This document shows positions 8,712-18,456 of a DNA stretch of 64,000 bases, in pieces. Location: NCBI GenBank assembly GCA_963794955.1, contig CAWCGF010000003.1, forward strand, positions 62,001 through 126,000, in the 5' to 3' direction. Below the pieces are notes generated by a model that did no database searches, was not told where the DNA came from, and saw nothing but the letters and a program-made list of their open reading frames with translations. This DNA comes from JAFDVL01 sp963794955 (GTDB lineage Bacteria > Acidobacteriota > Blastocatellia > RBC074). The translations under genes were made by a program, and so were the position numbers. The first letter of the stretch is position 1, and every line of letters starts with the position of its first letter.

Positions 8712-9971
8712 ATGAATTGTCATGCCCCTTCGCTACAACGATGGCTGCTAGTCGTAGCTGCCCTTGCCCTGGCCTTGACCTTCCTTTCTTCCTGCCAACG
8801 CAAACGCGACATCGCCACGCTGCCCGGCATTTGGAACGGCACGATCTACCTGAAAAACCGCGACGAAGTACCGATCAAGGTTGAACTCAAAGTTGAAGGC
8901 CAGAAGGTCATCGGCTCCTTCCTCAATGGCGACGAGCGGGTGACTTCGACGAGCGGTTCGTTTGATGGCACGAAGCTCATGCTGAAGTTTGATTATTACG
9001 ATGCAGAATTGGAAGCCAGTTTCGCACGTCGTGAATTGATTGGCGCTATCACGCGCACATGGCGTCAGACCAAGCTGGTGCGCGCACTCAAGCTGTGGAA
9101 AGGTGGCGAGCCGATGATTATTCCTGCGGCGGCGGAAGGCAAAGACGTGAGCGGCGCCTGGGAAATGAAAGTCGGTGAAGGCGAGCAACAAAAAACTTGG
9201 CGCTTACTGGTGCAACAAAAAGATGCCGCACTGACGGGCACGATCCTCACGCCATCAGGCGATTGGGGAACGATGACCGGGCAATTTGCTTACGGCAAAC
9301 TACAGCTCGCACGATTCGATGTCATTAACGCCCATTTATTCCGTGCGGCGCTCAACGAACAAGGCCAGCTTGCCGGGATGGTAGATTTGGGGCAGGGCGA
9401 TGCACCGCGCAAAGTGCTGGCGACGCGCGTTTCGAGTTCGGCTCCGCTGGCGACGCAAAACACGCGCGTGCATAATCCGCTGGAACCCTTCAAGTTCAGT
9501 GGGATTGATTTTACCGGTCAGACAATTACCTCTGACGATCCACGCTTTAAGAACAAAGTCCTCCTCATTGAAATCACCGGCACCTGGTGCCCGAATTGTT
9601 ATGATGAAGCGCCATTGCTGAAAGACTTATATGCCCGCTACCAGTCGCAAGGTTTGGAAGTGCTGGGCCTTTCGTTTGAATACACCGGCGACACCAAACG
9701 CGATCTGGAGCAAGTCAAAATCTTTGCGGGAAAACACGGCATTTCGTATCTAATGCTCTTGGGCGGCTCAACGGAAAACGATGATATTGCGAAAAAGCTG
9801 CCGCAACTAGTGGGCTTCGGCGCGTATCCGACGACGATCTTTCTTGGGCGCGATGGACGCGTGAAGAAAATTCACGCGGGCTTTGATGGCCCTGTGACGG
9901 GCGAACGGCATACGCGATTGAAGGCGGAGTTTGAGGAGACGGTGAAAGAGCTTTTGAAAAATTCCGAGTAG
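8712..9971 (+). CDS. Lipoprotein with C-terminal TlpA/thioredoxin-like domain
   Basis: A 419-residue envelope protein. The N-terminus has a hydrophobic segment ending in a lipobox LTFLSSC, so it is probably acylated at that cysteine. Residues ~35-250 form two repeats of a beta-rich region (GIWNGTIYL..., GAWEMKVGE...). The last ~150 residues are thioredoxin-like: VLLIEITGTWCPNCYDEAP carries the CxxC active site (CPNC), and AYPTTIFLGRDGRV supplies the cis-Pro loop. Likely a periplasm-facing disulfide reductase of the TlpA/ResA type. The start at 8712 gives a proper signal peptide; an upstream in-frame codon at 8664 does not. Confidence 0.85.
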   Translation: MNCHAPSLQRWLLVVAALALALTFLSSCQRKRDIATLPGIWNGTIYLKNRDEVPIKVELKVEGQKVIGSFLNGDERVTSTSGSFDGTKLMLKFDYYDAELEASFARRELIGAITRTWRQTKLVRALKLWKGGEPMIIPAAAEGKDVSGAWEMKVGEGEQQKTWRLLVQQKDAALTGTILTPSGDWGTMTGQFAYGKLQLARFDVINAHLFRAALNEQGQLAGMVDLGQGDAPRKVLATRVSSSAPLATQNTRVHNPLEPFKFSGIDFTGQTITSDDPRFKNKVLLIEITGTWCPNCYDEAPLLKDLYARYQSQGLEVLGLSFEYTGDTKRDLEQVKIFAGKHGISYLMLLGGSTENDDIAKKLPQLVGFGAYPTTIFLGRDGRVKKIHAGFDGPVTGERHTRLKAEFEETVKELLKNSE

Positions 9972-10024
9972 ATTTCTTGCAACAAGTCCTGTCCTCTCTC
10001 CGTTCAAGCCTGCGGAGGTTATTT

Positions 10025-11011
10025 ATGAAACTTGTTTTCAGCTTTTGCTTTTGTTCGTGTTGCTTTTTTCGGGCTGTCGCGCGATGGAGAAAACGTCAAC
10101 TTCATTGTCAACCGCTAGTGCTTCGAATGAAGCGTTAGCCCCACCCGCTTCTGTATCTATCCCTCGGAATCAGCCAGGAGGGCGGCAAGCAGATATGACG
10201 GGGAATACGACACTCATTGCCCAAGCAACAACAGAAGAATATCGGCTAAATGAGCCGACCATGCACCGCCCCTACAGATCGCAAGATCATTCGCAACGCC
10301 GAATTCACCATCGAATCCAAGAACCCCACCGAAGATCAGCACAAAATTCAGGCGATTGCCGAATCGCTCGGCGGTTTCGTGGTCACGTCAGAATTCCAGC
10401 AAAGTTCAGCATACCTCAGCAAGGTCAATATCATCGTTCGTGTGCCATCAGCGCAATTCCAAGTGGCGACAGATAAGATTCGTGGCACTGGCAATCAGGT
10501 CTTGCGCGAAAAGATTTCCGGCCAGGATGTGACGGAAGAATATGTTGATCTGGAAGCGCAATTGCGGGCGAAGAAAGCCTTGGAAGCGCAATTCCTTGAA
10601 ATCATGAAACAAGCAAAGAAGGTCGAAGACGCGCTTTCGGTACAGGAAAAACTTTCTGAAGTCCGCACCGAAATTGAGCGCGTCGAAGGGCGGCGGCGGT
10701 ATCTGGAAAATCAAGCGGCCCTCTCTACGATCAATGTGACATTGCAAACGCCTGTGCCCTTGACGGTAGCCTCGCAAACCGGGTTTTGGGCGAGCATCAG
10801 AAGTTCCTTTGGGGATAGCGTAGATACGGCAGTCTCCATCTTCCTTGGCTTCATCCATTTTGTGATTGTGCTGTTGCCCGTGTTTATTTTGATTCTGCTG
10901 CCTGCCGGATTGCTCCTGCGCTATTTTTGGAAGCGGCTTGGCTGGCAGCGTTTCTTCAAAAAAGAAGCGGCAGTCCCGCAACCTGAAGGGGAGATTATTG
11001 AAGGCCTATAA
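10025..11011 (+). CDS. DUF4349 lipoprotein, two apparent frameshifts
   Basis: The body (from about 10265) matches DUF4349: KIIRNAEFTIES, then a coiled-coil stretch (EEYVDLEAQLRAKKALEAQF) with VEGRRRYLENQAALSTINV, and a C-terminal membrane segment (FVIVLLPVFILILLPAGLLL). The lipoprotein signal (LLFVLLFSGC) lies in another frame just upstream. A start at ATG 10025 reaches it if one T is restored in GTTTTCAG, and the body is reached if one C is removed near 10265. The two corrections cancel, leaving 329 codons, normal for the family. Probably a membrane-anchored envelope protein of unknown function. A strong terminator follows. Confidence 0.75.
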
Positions 11012-11018
11012 ATGCCGA

Positions 11019-11062
11019 ACGGGCTGACTTGATCCTAGAATCAAGTCAGCCCGTGCTTTTTC
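11019..11062. terminator. Rho-independent terminator
   Basis: A 14-bp perfect stem (ACGGGCTGACTTGA and its complement) closes an 8-base loop and is followed by GCTTTTTCGG. It lies between the convergent DUF4349 and PEP-CTERM genes. Confidence 0.88.
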
Positions 11063-11078
11063 GGTAGCTCGACAAACA

Positions 11079-11717
11079 TTAGTTGTCTGTCGAGTCCTGC
11101 TCTCGGTTCCGCTTTTTAAGCAGCGCGGCACAGCCTGCCAGACCACTGCCAAGCAACAGTAAGGTGGCTGGCTCTGGTATGGGCGTCACCGGAATTTTCG
11201 CAATGAATTCCTGTGGGCTGGCCTTGCTGCAATCAACGGGGGTGTAGAAGCGGAAGCCTGAGAAATCGTAGTTACTGAGGTTTACTCCCCGCGCCACACT
11301 GATCCACTGCAAAGCTCCCGTCGTCGTGGGAGTGGTGGGCGTAAGAAGTCCCCAGATCGCATATTGAATATCGCCTGTCGCCGACGGATTGAGCACGAAC
11401 TGATCAAAAAGCCAGGCGGCTTGTTGATATTTCGACAGCGCATTTGCCACGTTGGCAAACCGCGCATTACTCAAGTCTGTGAACGTACTGATGGTCGCTG
11501 TCCAGGTTTGACCAAGTGCAACGTGGTGCGCGAAATCATCGCAAACGATGGTGATCGGAGTGCCGTTGACAGTGCCAATGGCTGGGCCAACCGCATAGCC
11601 ACCTTGCGCGGCTGAATTGACTGCGGTGAGTTGGAGCGTCACCGTGTTGGCTTGCGCAGTACGGGCCACGCCGAAGCTGGTGATGACAAGGACGGCAAGA
11701 TAAAAAAGCTTTTTCAT
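11079..11717 (-). CDS. PEP-CTERM sorting domain protein
   Basis: A 212-residue exported protein. Signal peptide MKKLFYLAVLVITSFGVA...AQA at the N-terminus; the C-terminus has the PEP-CTERM signature: IPEPATLLLLGSG, a short hydrophobic helix, then the basic tail KKRNRE. Such proteins are recognised by exosortase and processed for surface or extracellular-matrix display. The central ~150 residues are beta-rich with one CDDF motif. No exosortase gene is in the window. I chose ATG 11717 because it begins the signal peptide. Confidence 0.88.
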   Translation of the reverse strand: MKKLFYLAVLVITSFGVARTAQANTVTLQLTAVNSAAQGGYAVGPAIGTVNGTPITIVCDDFAHHVALGQTWTATISTFTDLSNARFANVANALSKYQQAAWLFDQFVLNPSATGDIQYAIWGLLTPTTPTTTGALQWISVARGVNLSNYDFSGFRFYTPVDCSKASPQEFIAKIPVTPIPEPATLLLLGSGLAGCAALLKKRNREQDSTDN

Positions 11718-11977
11718 GAGTAATTCCAAAAATACTATCGCACCTTCGGGTTGTTGGGTTGTGCCGGGGCTACACAGCGGCAAAGGGGGCAGGGGGGGAA
11801 CTTCATAATCTTTGTTTGTCCTGTAACGCTCGAACGCTGCTTTGATACTTCTAACCGACGGGCATTTCCATTTTTTATGCAAACAGCAGCGCGAACTCAA
11901 TGCTGCCGGAACGAAGAGCAAGGTAACGTGGGGGCGTGGCGGATTTCTTGCTAAACGATGGTAATTCGACCACGTCC

Positions 11978-12682
11978 CTACATTTCTTGCTGCTGTCCAA
12001 AAGGGCAATAATCCAGCAAGCAACAACGATGGCATTGTGGGTTGCGCGGATGGCAAATGCTGCGTCCGTGATGAATCAGATTGATGTGCAGGGAAAGGTG
12101 TTTGTTCGGGGGAATTAGCGGCGCGAGGAGCTGATGCGCTTGCTCATCACTACACTTAAGTGGAAGCAGTTCCAGGCGGCGGGCAATGCGAAAGATGTGG
12201 GTGTCTATGGGGAAGACGGGCTGATGGCAAGCAAAGAGCAGGACACAGCGCGCTGTCTTGGGACCGACGCCTTTGAGGGAAGTTAGAAAAGCGATGGCTT
12301 CTGGGGCGGGAAGTTGGTGCAAGAAAGACAAGTCCAAGGCCCCGCAGCGAGCTTTGATTTCGTGCAGAATGTTTTTGATGACCACCGATTTAACGTTGGC
12401 GAGGCCGCCGGATTTGATGGCTTTGGCAATTGTGGCTGGACGCGCCCGCCGCACTTGCTCCCACTCAGGAAACCGTTTTTTCAGGCTGGCAAAGGCACGA
12501 TGGCTGTTAATGTTGGAAGTAGACTGCGAAAGGATGGTGGCAATGAGTTCGTCGAGGGGATTAAGTTTTTCATCTGGGACAGGAAGGCCATAAACGGCTA
12601 CAAGATTTTGGGCGATGTAGTGCAGTTGGGGGGTATCTTGATCCAAGGGAAAATATAAAATAGCAGTTATTGCGTGGCCCAA
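11978..12682 (-). CDS. Endonuclease III-like DNA glycosylase/AP lyase
   Basis: About 234 residues of the HhH-GPD superfamily. Helix-hairpin-helix: LKGVGPKTARCVLLFA, with the catalytic lysine position K in GPKT. The catalytic aspartate follows in FPIDTHIFR. The iron-sulfur loop is seen as CHPRNPQCHRCCLLDYC near the C-terminus. It removes oxidised pyrimidines or related lesions in base excision repair. The start is uncertain: TTG 12682 is used because no ATG precedes the conserved region, and it overlaps the end of the upstream BON gene by 16 bases. Confidence 0.87.
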   Translation of the reverse strand: MGHAITAILYFPLDQDTPQLHYIAQNLVAVYGLPVPDEKLNPLDELIATILSQSTSNINSHRAFASLKKRFPEWEQVRRARPATIAKAIKSGGLANVKSVVIKNILHEIKARCGALDLSFLHQLPAPEAIAFLTSLKGVGPKTARCVLLFACHQPVFPIDTHIFRIARRLELLPLKCSDEQAHQLLAPLIPPNKHLSLHINLIHHGRSICHPRNPQCHRCCLLDYCPFGQQQEM

Positions 12683-14202
12683 CGCAGGGTAAATGAATGT
12701 GGCTTGCCATCCGCTTTATTGCCTTCGCCGACGCGCACAATGGTGGTGAAATTATTGGCGGCGGACGGTTGTTGAATGATGCGAATCGGTGCCGGCCCAC
12801 TGGCAGCGACTAAGCGCACGCTCATCGGTGCTTCCGGCATGGCGGCGCTGAACGATCCTTTGGGTTCGCGCGGCATTTCGCCCATCACATGCTGAATGGT
12901 GGCGCTTGAGCCACGAATCACGACATCCTCTACGCCTTTGATAAGCCCACGCCAGGCAACGGTGCCCGCTCGTAAAGATTTCGTTTCCGGCGGCGTCATT
13001 GGCTCGACCTTTGGTTGTCGCGCTGCTTCTGTTTTCCGTTGTTCTTCTGCTTGCCGCTCCGCCTCTTCTTTCTCGCGTTGTTTCTGTCGTTCTTCGGCTA
13101 GTTTGCGAAACGCGGCTTCTTCTTCGTTTTGGAGCGCGGCAGTTTGCTGGCGACGCAGGCGCTCTGCTTCTTTGGCGGCCTCTTGTTTGGTCGTTTCTTC
13201 AGTAGTGCGTTGAGCGGTCAGTTCTGCGTTGCGTTGCTCAATGCGCTGCCGTTCTTCTTCAGCCCGCTTCGCTCCCTCGGCCAAATCGCGTTTCAGGGCT
13301 TCTTCCAACCGTTTGGCTTCGGCGGGATTGACCTGCGGAAACATGACGGGGCCGTTCGGCGTGCTCACGCCATTGGGAACTGTTTGGAACCCTTTGACGA
13401 CCAGGCTATTCACCACTTTTTTGATTCCGGTGAGCGGTTTGATGACGTTTTCAGCACCGTCCTTTTCCATCTGGTTTTGCACCTCGCCAGTCAACGTTAC
13501 GACGCCCTCTTTCACGTCCACTTTGTAGCGTGTGTTGGCTGCCGCAGGGTTATAGGCGGTCAGGATTTGTTTGATGTTGTCGGCCAATCCCTGATCGCTG
13601 GACGGAGTTGTCACCGCTAAAGATGTCTCTGTGCCAGGTGTAGTCGTAGCGGCTGGGGCGAAGGAAATGGAACGCAAACGTAGCTCTTCCTGCTTGTCGG
13701 CTGCCAGGCGCAATTCATCGTTCTTTTGCCGTTGCCAGATTAGATAGCCAACCAGGAGAAAGAACAGCAATAAAATTGCGGCAATCCACAACAGCCGCTT
13801 TTGCGCATCCGTCAAGAGCGGGAAGCGCCGTTTATCCCGCTCCTGGTCTTCGCGCGGAATGACGAGCATTTCCGTCTTCGCCCAGACCGGAGCCGCTTCT
13901 GCTGACGGATTGGCAATTTTTTGCTTTAAGTCTTTGATGGTTTGCTCAAAGGATTCGTCTTTGAGCGGGGTTGCCACGGCGGCAGCTTCCGGCTCTGCCT
14001 GGGGAGTTTTTGCTGGTGGCGGCAGCGCGGCCACTTTAATTGGGTCTGCTGGTTCGGTAATCACATGTGTTTCCCCATATTGATCCTCGTCATGTGCCGA
14101 GGCAAATAAATCCAGCGCCTCTTCTAACTGTGCCAACGATTCATCCAACGTTGGCGCAGAGGCTGTGCCGGAGTTTTCTCGTAGGTTTGGGTTCGTAGCC
14201 AT
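12667..14202 (-). CDS. Single-pass membrane protein with BON domain and Glu/Gln-rich coiled coil
   Basis: A 511-residue protein. A ~135-residue acidic cytoplasmic N-terminus (TLDESLAQLEEALDLF) precedes a transmembrane helix at ~137-156 (LLWIAAILLLFFLLVGYLIW). A BON-type domain follows at ~210-275 (RYKVDVKEGVVTLTGEVQNQ...KKVVNSLVVKG), then a long charged coiled coil at ~300-400 (EEERQRIEQRNAELTAQR), and a beta-rich C-terminal domain to 511. BON domains bind lipid or surfaces in envelope proteins. Possibly an envelope scaffold; the exact role is unknown. Confidence 0.75.
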   Translation of the reverse strand: MATNPNLRENSGTASAPTLDESLAQLEEALDLFASAHDEDQYGETHVITEPADPIKVAALPPPAKTPQAEPEAAAVATPLKDESFEQTIKDLKQKIANPSAEAAPVWAKTEMLVIPREDQERDKRRFPLLTDAQKRLLWIAAILLLFFLLVGYLIWQRQKNDELRLAADKQEELRLRSISFAPAATTTPGTETSLAVTTPSSDQGLADNIKQILTAYNPAAANTRYKVDVKEGVVTLTGEVQNQMEKDGAENVIKPLTGIKKVVNSLVVKGFQTVPNGVSTPNGPVMFPQVNPAEAKRLEEALKRDLAEGAKRAEEERQRIEQRNAELTAQRTTEETTKQEAAKEAERLRRQQTAALQNEEEAAFRKLAEERQKQREKEEAERQAEEQRKTEAARQPKVEPMTPPETKSLRAGTVAWRGLIKGVEDVVIRGSSATIQHVMGEMPREPKGSFSAAMPEAPMSVRLVAASGPAPIRIIQQPSAANNFTTIVRVGEGNKADGKPHSFTLRWATQ

Positions 14203-14226
14203 CGTAATACCTCGTGAGGCTTAGGG

Positions 14227-14988
14227 CTAAGTTATCTTTCGTCGTAGTTCCAAATTTAAGGGTCGCAGCACTACTTCACTCATCCAGGCTTGCGACGGTT
14301 GCTCCAGCATCGTCAGGATTACGGAAGCAACCTCCTCCGCCAGGAGAGCATAACCGATTTCACGTTGTTTAGGGGGATTCGTTTCCACCATGCCGTCACG
14401 TTTGGCGGTCTGAGAGAAGTTGGTTGCTACTGATCCGGGGAGTAGTACCGCCACGCGGATATTATCATTTCGCACTTCCAGTGCAAGTGCTTCGGTAAAG
14501 CCGATGACCCCAAATTTCGCAGCGCAATAGGCGGCCATTTGCGCGATGCCATTGCGGCCTGCGCCTGAAGAAAGGTTGATGATTTGCCCTTCTCTTTGTT
14601 GCTTCATGGTTGGCAACACCGCCCGACAAGTCAGGAAGGTGCCGGTCAGATTGGTTTCCAAGACCGTGCGCCAGTCGGCCAATGAATATCCGTCCACAAG
14701 GCCATTTAAACTCAGTCCTGCGCTGTTGATGAGAATATCCATTCGACCAAAGTGCGCCTGTGTCGCAGCTATCGCACTTTCGACCTGTGCTTCGTCGCGC
14801 AGGTCACAGGCCAGCGCAAGAGCCTCTTTAGCACCCCGCGCCTGGGCTGCTATCCGCACTTCTTCAAGTCGTTCTTCGGAGCGCGCCAGCAGACTGAGAC
14901 GCGCACCTCGCTCAGCTAATTTCAGCGCCGTCGCCGCTCCGATGCCGGAAGAAGCGCCGGTAATAATTACTACTGCATCATTCAACAT
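14227..14988 (-). CDS. Short-chain dehydrogenase/reductase (classical SDR)
   Basis: A 253-residue Rossmann-fold oxidoreductase. GASSGIGAATALKLAERG binds NAD(P); INSAGLSLNG is the NAG-like motif; the catalytic set is Ser in IINLSSGAG and YCAAK. The C-terminal region (AEEVASVILTMLEQP) fits SDR families acting on small carbonyl compounds. It lies 2 bases downstream of the dienelactone hydrolase gene, so the two are probably one transcript. Substrate not predictable. Confidence 0.9.
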   Translation of the reverse strand: MLNDAVVIITGASSGIGAATALKLAERGARLSLLARSEERLEEVRIAAQARGAKEALALACDLRDEAQVESAIAATQAHFGRMDILINSAGLSLNGLVDGYSLADWRTVLETNLTGTFLTCRAVLPTMKQQREGQIINLSSGAGRNGIAQMAAYCAAKFGVIGFTEALALEVRNDNIRVAVLLPGSVATNFSQTAKRDGMVETNPPKQREIGYALLAEEVASVILTMLEQPSQAWMSEVVLRPLNLELRRKIT

Positions 14989-14990
14989 AA

Positions 14991-15680
14991 CTACTGCAAA
15001 TGTTGGCGGAAAAAGGCCAGCATCCGTTGCCAGGCGTCCTGGGCGGCGATGGCGTTGTAAACCTCAGTACGAGTATTATTGAAGAACGCGTGATCGGCTC
15101 CCTCATAAATCTTTACTTCGCCGTCTTTGCCATATTGTTGGAAGGCCTCACGCAGTCGGTTCATCTTCTCCACCGTGATCCACTGATCTCGCTCGCCGCC
15201 AAAAAACAGCACGGGACAGTTGAGGTTAGCCAGACACGAGAGGTCATCCGGCATCCCATAAAACGGCACTGCTGCCTCAACTGGATAATGGCACGCGGTC
15301 AGCAACGTATAGACGCCGCCCATACAAAAGCCGGTGACCCCGACGCGAGTGATTTCGCTGGTTGCCCGCAAATGGTCGAGGACAGTTTTGAGCTTGGCCA
15401 AGGCCTGGGCCGGGTCAAGCTGCGACATCAACTGTCCTGCTTCGGCAGCATCTTTCGTGACCACCCCGTCATACAAGTCAACGGCAGCCGTCACGAAGCC
15501 TGCGCGCGCCAAACGCTCGGCAATGTCTTTGATATGCGCATTCAATCCCCACCATTCATGAATCAGGATGAGGGCCGGTGCTGGAGTTGGCGCAGCAGGG
15601 CGGGCTAGGTATCCTGGCGCTGTTTGGTTGTGAGCGGTAAAGGTTGTTTCGGACGTAATGATCGGTAGTTCCGTTGTCAT
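14991..15680 (-). CDS. Dienelactone hydrolase family protein
   Basis: A 229-residue alpha/beta hydrolase. The nucleophile elbow GFCMGG carries the catalytic cysteine characteristic of dienelactone hydrolases; the oxyanion/acid elements appear as LIHEWWGLNAH near residue 40, FFGGERDQWI (Asp) and GADHAFFN (His). The length is normal for the family. It forms a tight pair with the SDR gene downstream. It could hydrolyse lactones or small esters; no aromatic catabolic genes lie nearby, so the classical pathway role is not supported. Confidence 0.9.
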   Translation of the reverse strand: MTTELPIITSETTFTAHNQTAPGYLARPAAPTPAPALILIHEWWGLNAHIKDIAERLARAGFVTAAVDLYDGVVTKDAAEAGQLMSQLDPAQALAKLKTVLDHLRATSEITRVGVTGFCMGGVYTLLTACHYPVEAAVPFYGMPDDLSCLANLNCPVLFFGGERDQWITVEKMNRLREAFQQYGKDGEVKIYEGADHAFFNNTRTEVYNAIAAQDAWQRMLAFFRQHLQ

Positions 15681-15956
15681 AGCAATTTGGTAATGAACTG
15701 ACCCCGCTTGATTATTTTGACCGCTGGGGCGTAGGATTTATCTCAGACGTGACATTATCTCCTTTGGACTGAAAAAATATACCGAGAAGTGGGGACTCGT
15801 GCAAGCGGCTTTCCAGCGAACGGGCGTTAATCTGAGTAGTAATTTATCCTGTCTGTCAGAGGCCGGAAGCCGCAATGGCTGCGCAGTGTGCCAGAATAGC
15901 TGGTGCACTGCAATAGAATATCCAAGCAGTGCAAAGGAGCGTAGGAATGTGGAAAT

Positions 15957-16949
15957 ATGCTTCATATTACCAATGGTGACAGCGCCGCGGACTTGATCCG
16001 AGATGCTGTTTTTTCGGGGCAGATTTTGGCCTGGCGGGATGTCTTGCACGAAGGGCCGGTGCCTGCCGGATTATCCCTTTCGCAATTAAGCGAGTTGCGC
16101 GCCGAGTTTATCGCCGCGCAAGGCTGGGGGGCTTTGCATACTATCAACGCGAGTTTTGCGGAGCGTGATGAAACGTTGATACGGTTTCGGGAACACGATG
16201 AAGTCGTTTTATGGTTTGAGCATGATTTGTACGATCAATTACAGTTAATTCAATTGCTGGCCTGGTTTTTTGGGCGCGAACGCGGGGCCACTCGCCTCAG
16301 CCTGATTTGTATTGGCGAGTATCCGGGGATTCATCCTTTTCACGGTCTCGGTCAACTCAATCCCAACCAGATGGCATCGTTATTTCCGGCGCGCCATGCC
16401 GTCGTGCCGAAAGAAATGAAAACCGGCCACCTGGCGTGGCAGGCCTTCACCTCTCCTGATCCTACGGAAATTGAAAGGCTCCTCACGCTGAACCTTGCCG
16501 CCCTGCCGTATTTGCGCGCTGCCTTGCTGCGACATTTGCAACAATTTCCTGCTACGAGAACCGGCCTCGCGCGGACGGAACAACAAATCCTGGCGGCGGT
16601 CGGGGCAGGCCAGACAACGCCCGGTGAGATTTTTCAATTCGATCAGGCGCAGGAAGAACACGTCTTTATGGGCGATTGGACGTTGTGGTGTTACGTAAAA
16701 GAGTTATGCGAAGTGAGTGAACCCTTGCTCGTGATGGAAAACGGCGCGCCGTTTGTCTTGCCGCTCGATACGGCTACCCCCGAATTCTGGACCCAAAAAC
16801 TTACGCTGACAACAGCAGGAGATGCTGTGCTGGCAGGCGAAGCAGATCACCTGGCGCTCAATGGCATTGATCGTTGGTTGGGAGGCGTGCGCTTGCAGTA
16901 CCCGGAAGCGATTTGGCGTTGGGATGGGTTTAAGCTAGTGCGGGGCTGA
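15957..16949 (+). CDS. DUF1835 domain protein
   Basis: A 330-residue protein. The N-terminus MLHITNGDSAADLIRDAVF, then ILAWRDVLHEGPVP, is the DUF1835 signature. The next part contains VVLWFEHDLYDQLQLIQLL, also typical of this family, and a C-terminal region that often contains a winged helix-like DUF3658 segment. The function is unknown in all members I know. The gene stands alone, and a long hairpin follows. Confidence 0.85.
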   Translation: MLHITNGDSAADLIRDAVFSGQILAWRDVLHEGPVPAGLSLSQLSELRAEFIAAQGWGALHTINASFAERDETLIRFREHDEVVLWFEHDLYDQLQLIQLLAWFFGRERGATRLSLICIGEYPGIHPFHGLGQLNPNQMASLFPARHAVVPKEMKTGHLAWQAFTSPDPTEIERLLTLNLAALPYLRAALLRHLQQFPATRTGLARTEQQILAAVGAGQTTPGEIFQFDQAQEEHVFMGDWTLWCYVKELCEVSEPLLVMENGAPFVLPLDTATPEFWTQKLTLTTAGDAVLAGEADHLALNGIDRWLGGVRLQYPEAIWRWDGFKLVRG

Positions 16950-16974
16950 GCCAGGTTCTATGAGGGGAAGGAAG

Positions 16975-17040
16975 AGAAAGGAAGAAGGGGAGACAAAGAT
17001 AAGGTGCCGATCTTATCTTTGTCTCCCTTTCTTCCTTTCT
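16975..17040. terminator. Long hairpin between convergent genes
   Basis: Purine-rich arm AGAAAGGAAGAAGGGGAGAC... pairs with its pyrimidine-rich complement over ~29 bp with one mismatch, around an 8-base loop. It lies between DUF1835 (+) and ROK (-); probably a bidirectional terminator. Confidence 0.7.
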
Positions 17041-17052
17041 TATCATCTTGAA

Positions 17053-18030
17053 TTACTGCACGGCTTGTTGCGCCAAAACTGCTGCGCCAAGGACGCCCGC
17101 TTCGGAGCCTAGTTGGCCCGCGACGATAGCGCAGTCAGAATACGCCTCCGCGAAGGAGCGGCGTTGCGCTTCGTCGGCAATTGCTGGAATCAGCAACGGA
17201 CGGGCCGCCGAATTGCCGGCAATCACTACCAGCGAAAGGTTCAGCATATTGATCATATCCGCCACCGCCATGCCGATAAAATGACCGGTTCGCTGCATCA
17301 TCAACAAAGCTAATTCATCGCCACCGCGTGCGGCTTCAATAATGTCGTCATACGTGAAATCTTTGTCGTGCTTTTCAAATTCGGAGAGCACCGAAGTCTT
17401 GTCGCGTTCGAGCCGGGTACAGGTACGCCGCACAATGTTGGGGGCGGAACACATCGTTTCCAAACATCCTCGGCTGCCACAGGAACATTCCAACCCTTCC
17501 GGGTCAACGTTCATATGTCCGATTTCGCCGGCATACCCGGATTTGCCGCGCCGCAGTTTTCCATCCAACACCAAACCAGCTCCGACGCCGTTGCCAATGC
17601 GAACATACAAGAAATCGCTGACGCCCTGTCCGACGCCAAATTTTAGCTCGGCAATCGTTGCCGCATTCGTGTTGTTCTCAAATAAAACGGGCACGCCAAA
17701 GGTTTCGGTGAATTCCCGGTGCAAATCAATGGCGGCCAGACTGGGTGTATTCGGTAGTCGCACAATTTGTTGGGTTGCGTGATTAACGAGACCCGGAAAG
17801 CCGACGCCGATAGCGGTGATGGGCGTGTCCTGTTCCGTGATGGTTTGTTTGGCGATGGTCAGCAGCCGATCCGCTAAGGCGCGACTATCAATGCTACTAC
17901 GGGAAAAATGATGTAGTTCGCGCCGGAAATGCGACATCTTGCCCGTCGCATCTACGATTCCTGCGCGGATGTGGCGGCTGCTCAGGTCAATCCCAAGCAC
18001 GAGCGGATTGGAAGGGGTTTCGCTGGTCAT
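17053..18030 (-). CDS. ROK family sugar kinase / glucokinase-like
   Basis: A 325-residue ROK protein. The N-terminal phosphate loop LGIDLSSRHIRAGI, the sugar-binding ENNTNAATIAE and EIGHMNVDPEG motifs, and the zinc motif CSCGSRGCLE are all present. There is no N-terminal helix-turn-helix, so it is a kinase rather than a NagC-type repressor. It would phosphorylate glucose or a related hexose at C6 in the cytosol. The start at 18030 gives a complete phosphate-binding loop. Confidence 0.9.
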   Translation of the reverse strand: MTSETPSNPLVLGIDLSSRHIRAGIVDATGKMSHFRRELHHFSRSSIDSRALADRLLTIAKQTITEQDTPITAIGVGFPGLVNHATQQIVRLPNTPSLAAIDLHREFTETFGVPVLFENNTNAATIAELKFGVGQGVSDFLYVRIGNGVGAGLVLDGKLRRGKSGYAGEIGHMNVDPEGLECSCGSRGCLETMCSAPNIVRRTCTRLERDKTSVLSEFEKHDKDFTYDDIIEAARGGDELALLMMQRTGHFIGMAVADMINMLNLSLVVIAGNSAARPLLIPAIADEAQRRSFAEAYSDCAIVAGQLGSEAGVLGAAVLAQQAVQ

Positions 18031-18084
18031 AATCTCTTTGAACCAGCGCGACTATAACAATGGCTGTTGGCGACTGTCAATTTT

Positions 18085-18107
18085 GTCATTGGTCATTGGT
18101 CATTGGG
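18085..18107. repeat. TCATTGG heptamer run
   Basis: GTCATTGGTCATTGGTCATT: three consecutive heptamers without a paired inverted arm. Same word family as at 4971, 36341 and 42151. Confidence 0.75.
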
Positions 18108-18113
18108 CTTTAG

Positions 18114-18240
18114 CCTGTTTCTATGGCCTGGCGCACGGCTAAGTTCGTTTCTGGGTGATTGTGGCCGAGGATGTGGACGGCAAAGGCCGCGTAGAAATTT
18201 GTATATTTAATGCCATCGGTATCCCTTAAGTGACCGCCTG
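18114..18240 (-). pseudogene. Possible gene remnant
   Basis: A short open stretch reads VVLSGGHLRDTDGIKYTNF, then YAAFAVHILGHNHPETN and ends in a stop at about 18113. The composition looks protein-like and it lacks a start codon. I do not recognise the family; it could be chance. Confidence 0.25.
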
Positions 18241-18456
18241 AGAGAACAACTGTGGCTCAGTAAATTGTTTTGCGGAAACTCCGCAACCCTGTCAATACTG
18301 GCTGATTTAATTTTCAGTTAAGCTGAACTTAATACCGACGAAATCACCGCGCAAGCCTTGCTCATCTTGCCTGGAACACCTAAAATCCTGCGCATCAAGC
18401 AACGACAGTTCCATCAGATAAGCATAAAGTAACTACTGGAAAATAGGAGACAACCC

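Larger units (their letters stand above)
18031..18456. other. 426-base gene-free stretch
   Basis: Contains a run of three TCATTGG words at 18085-18107, a possible protein remnant on the minus strand (about 18114-18240), and the upstream region of the TonB receptor gene. A ribosome-binding AGGAGA lies 7 bases before ATG 18457. No clear promoter. Confidence 0.6.
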
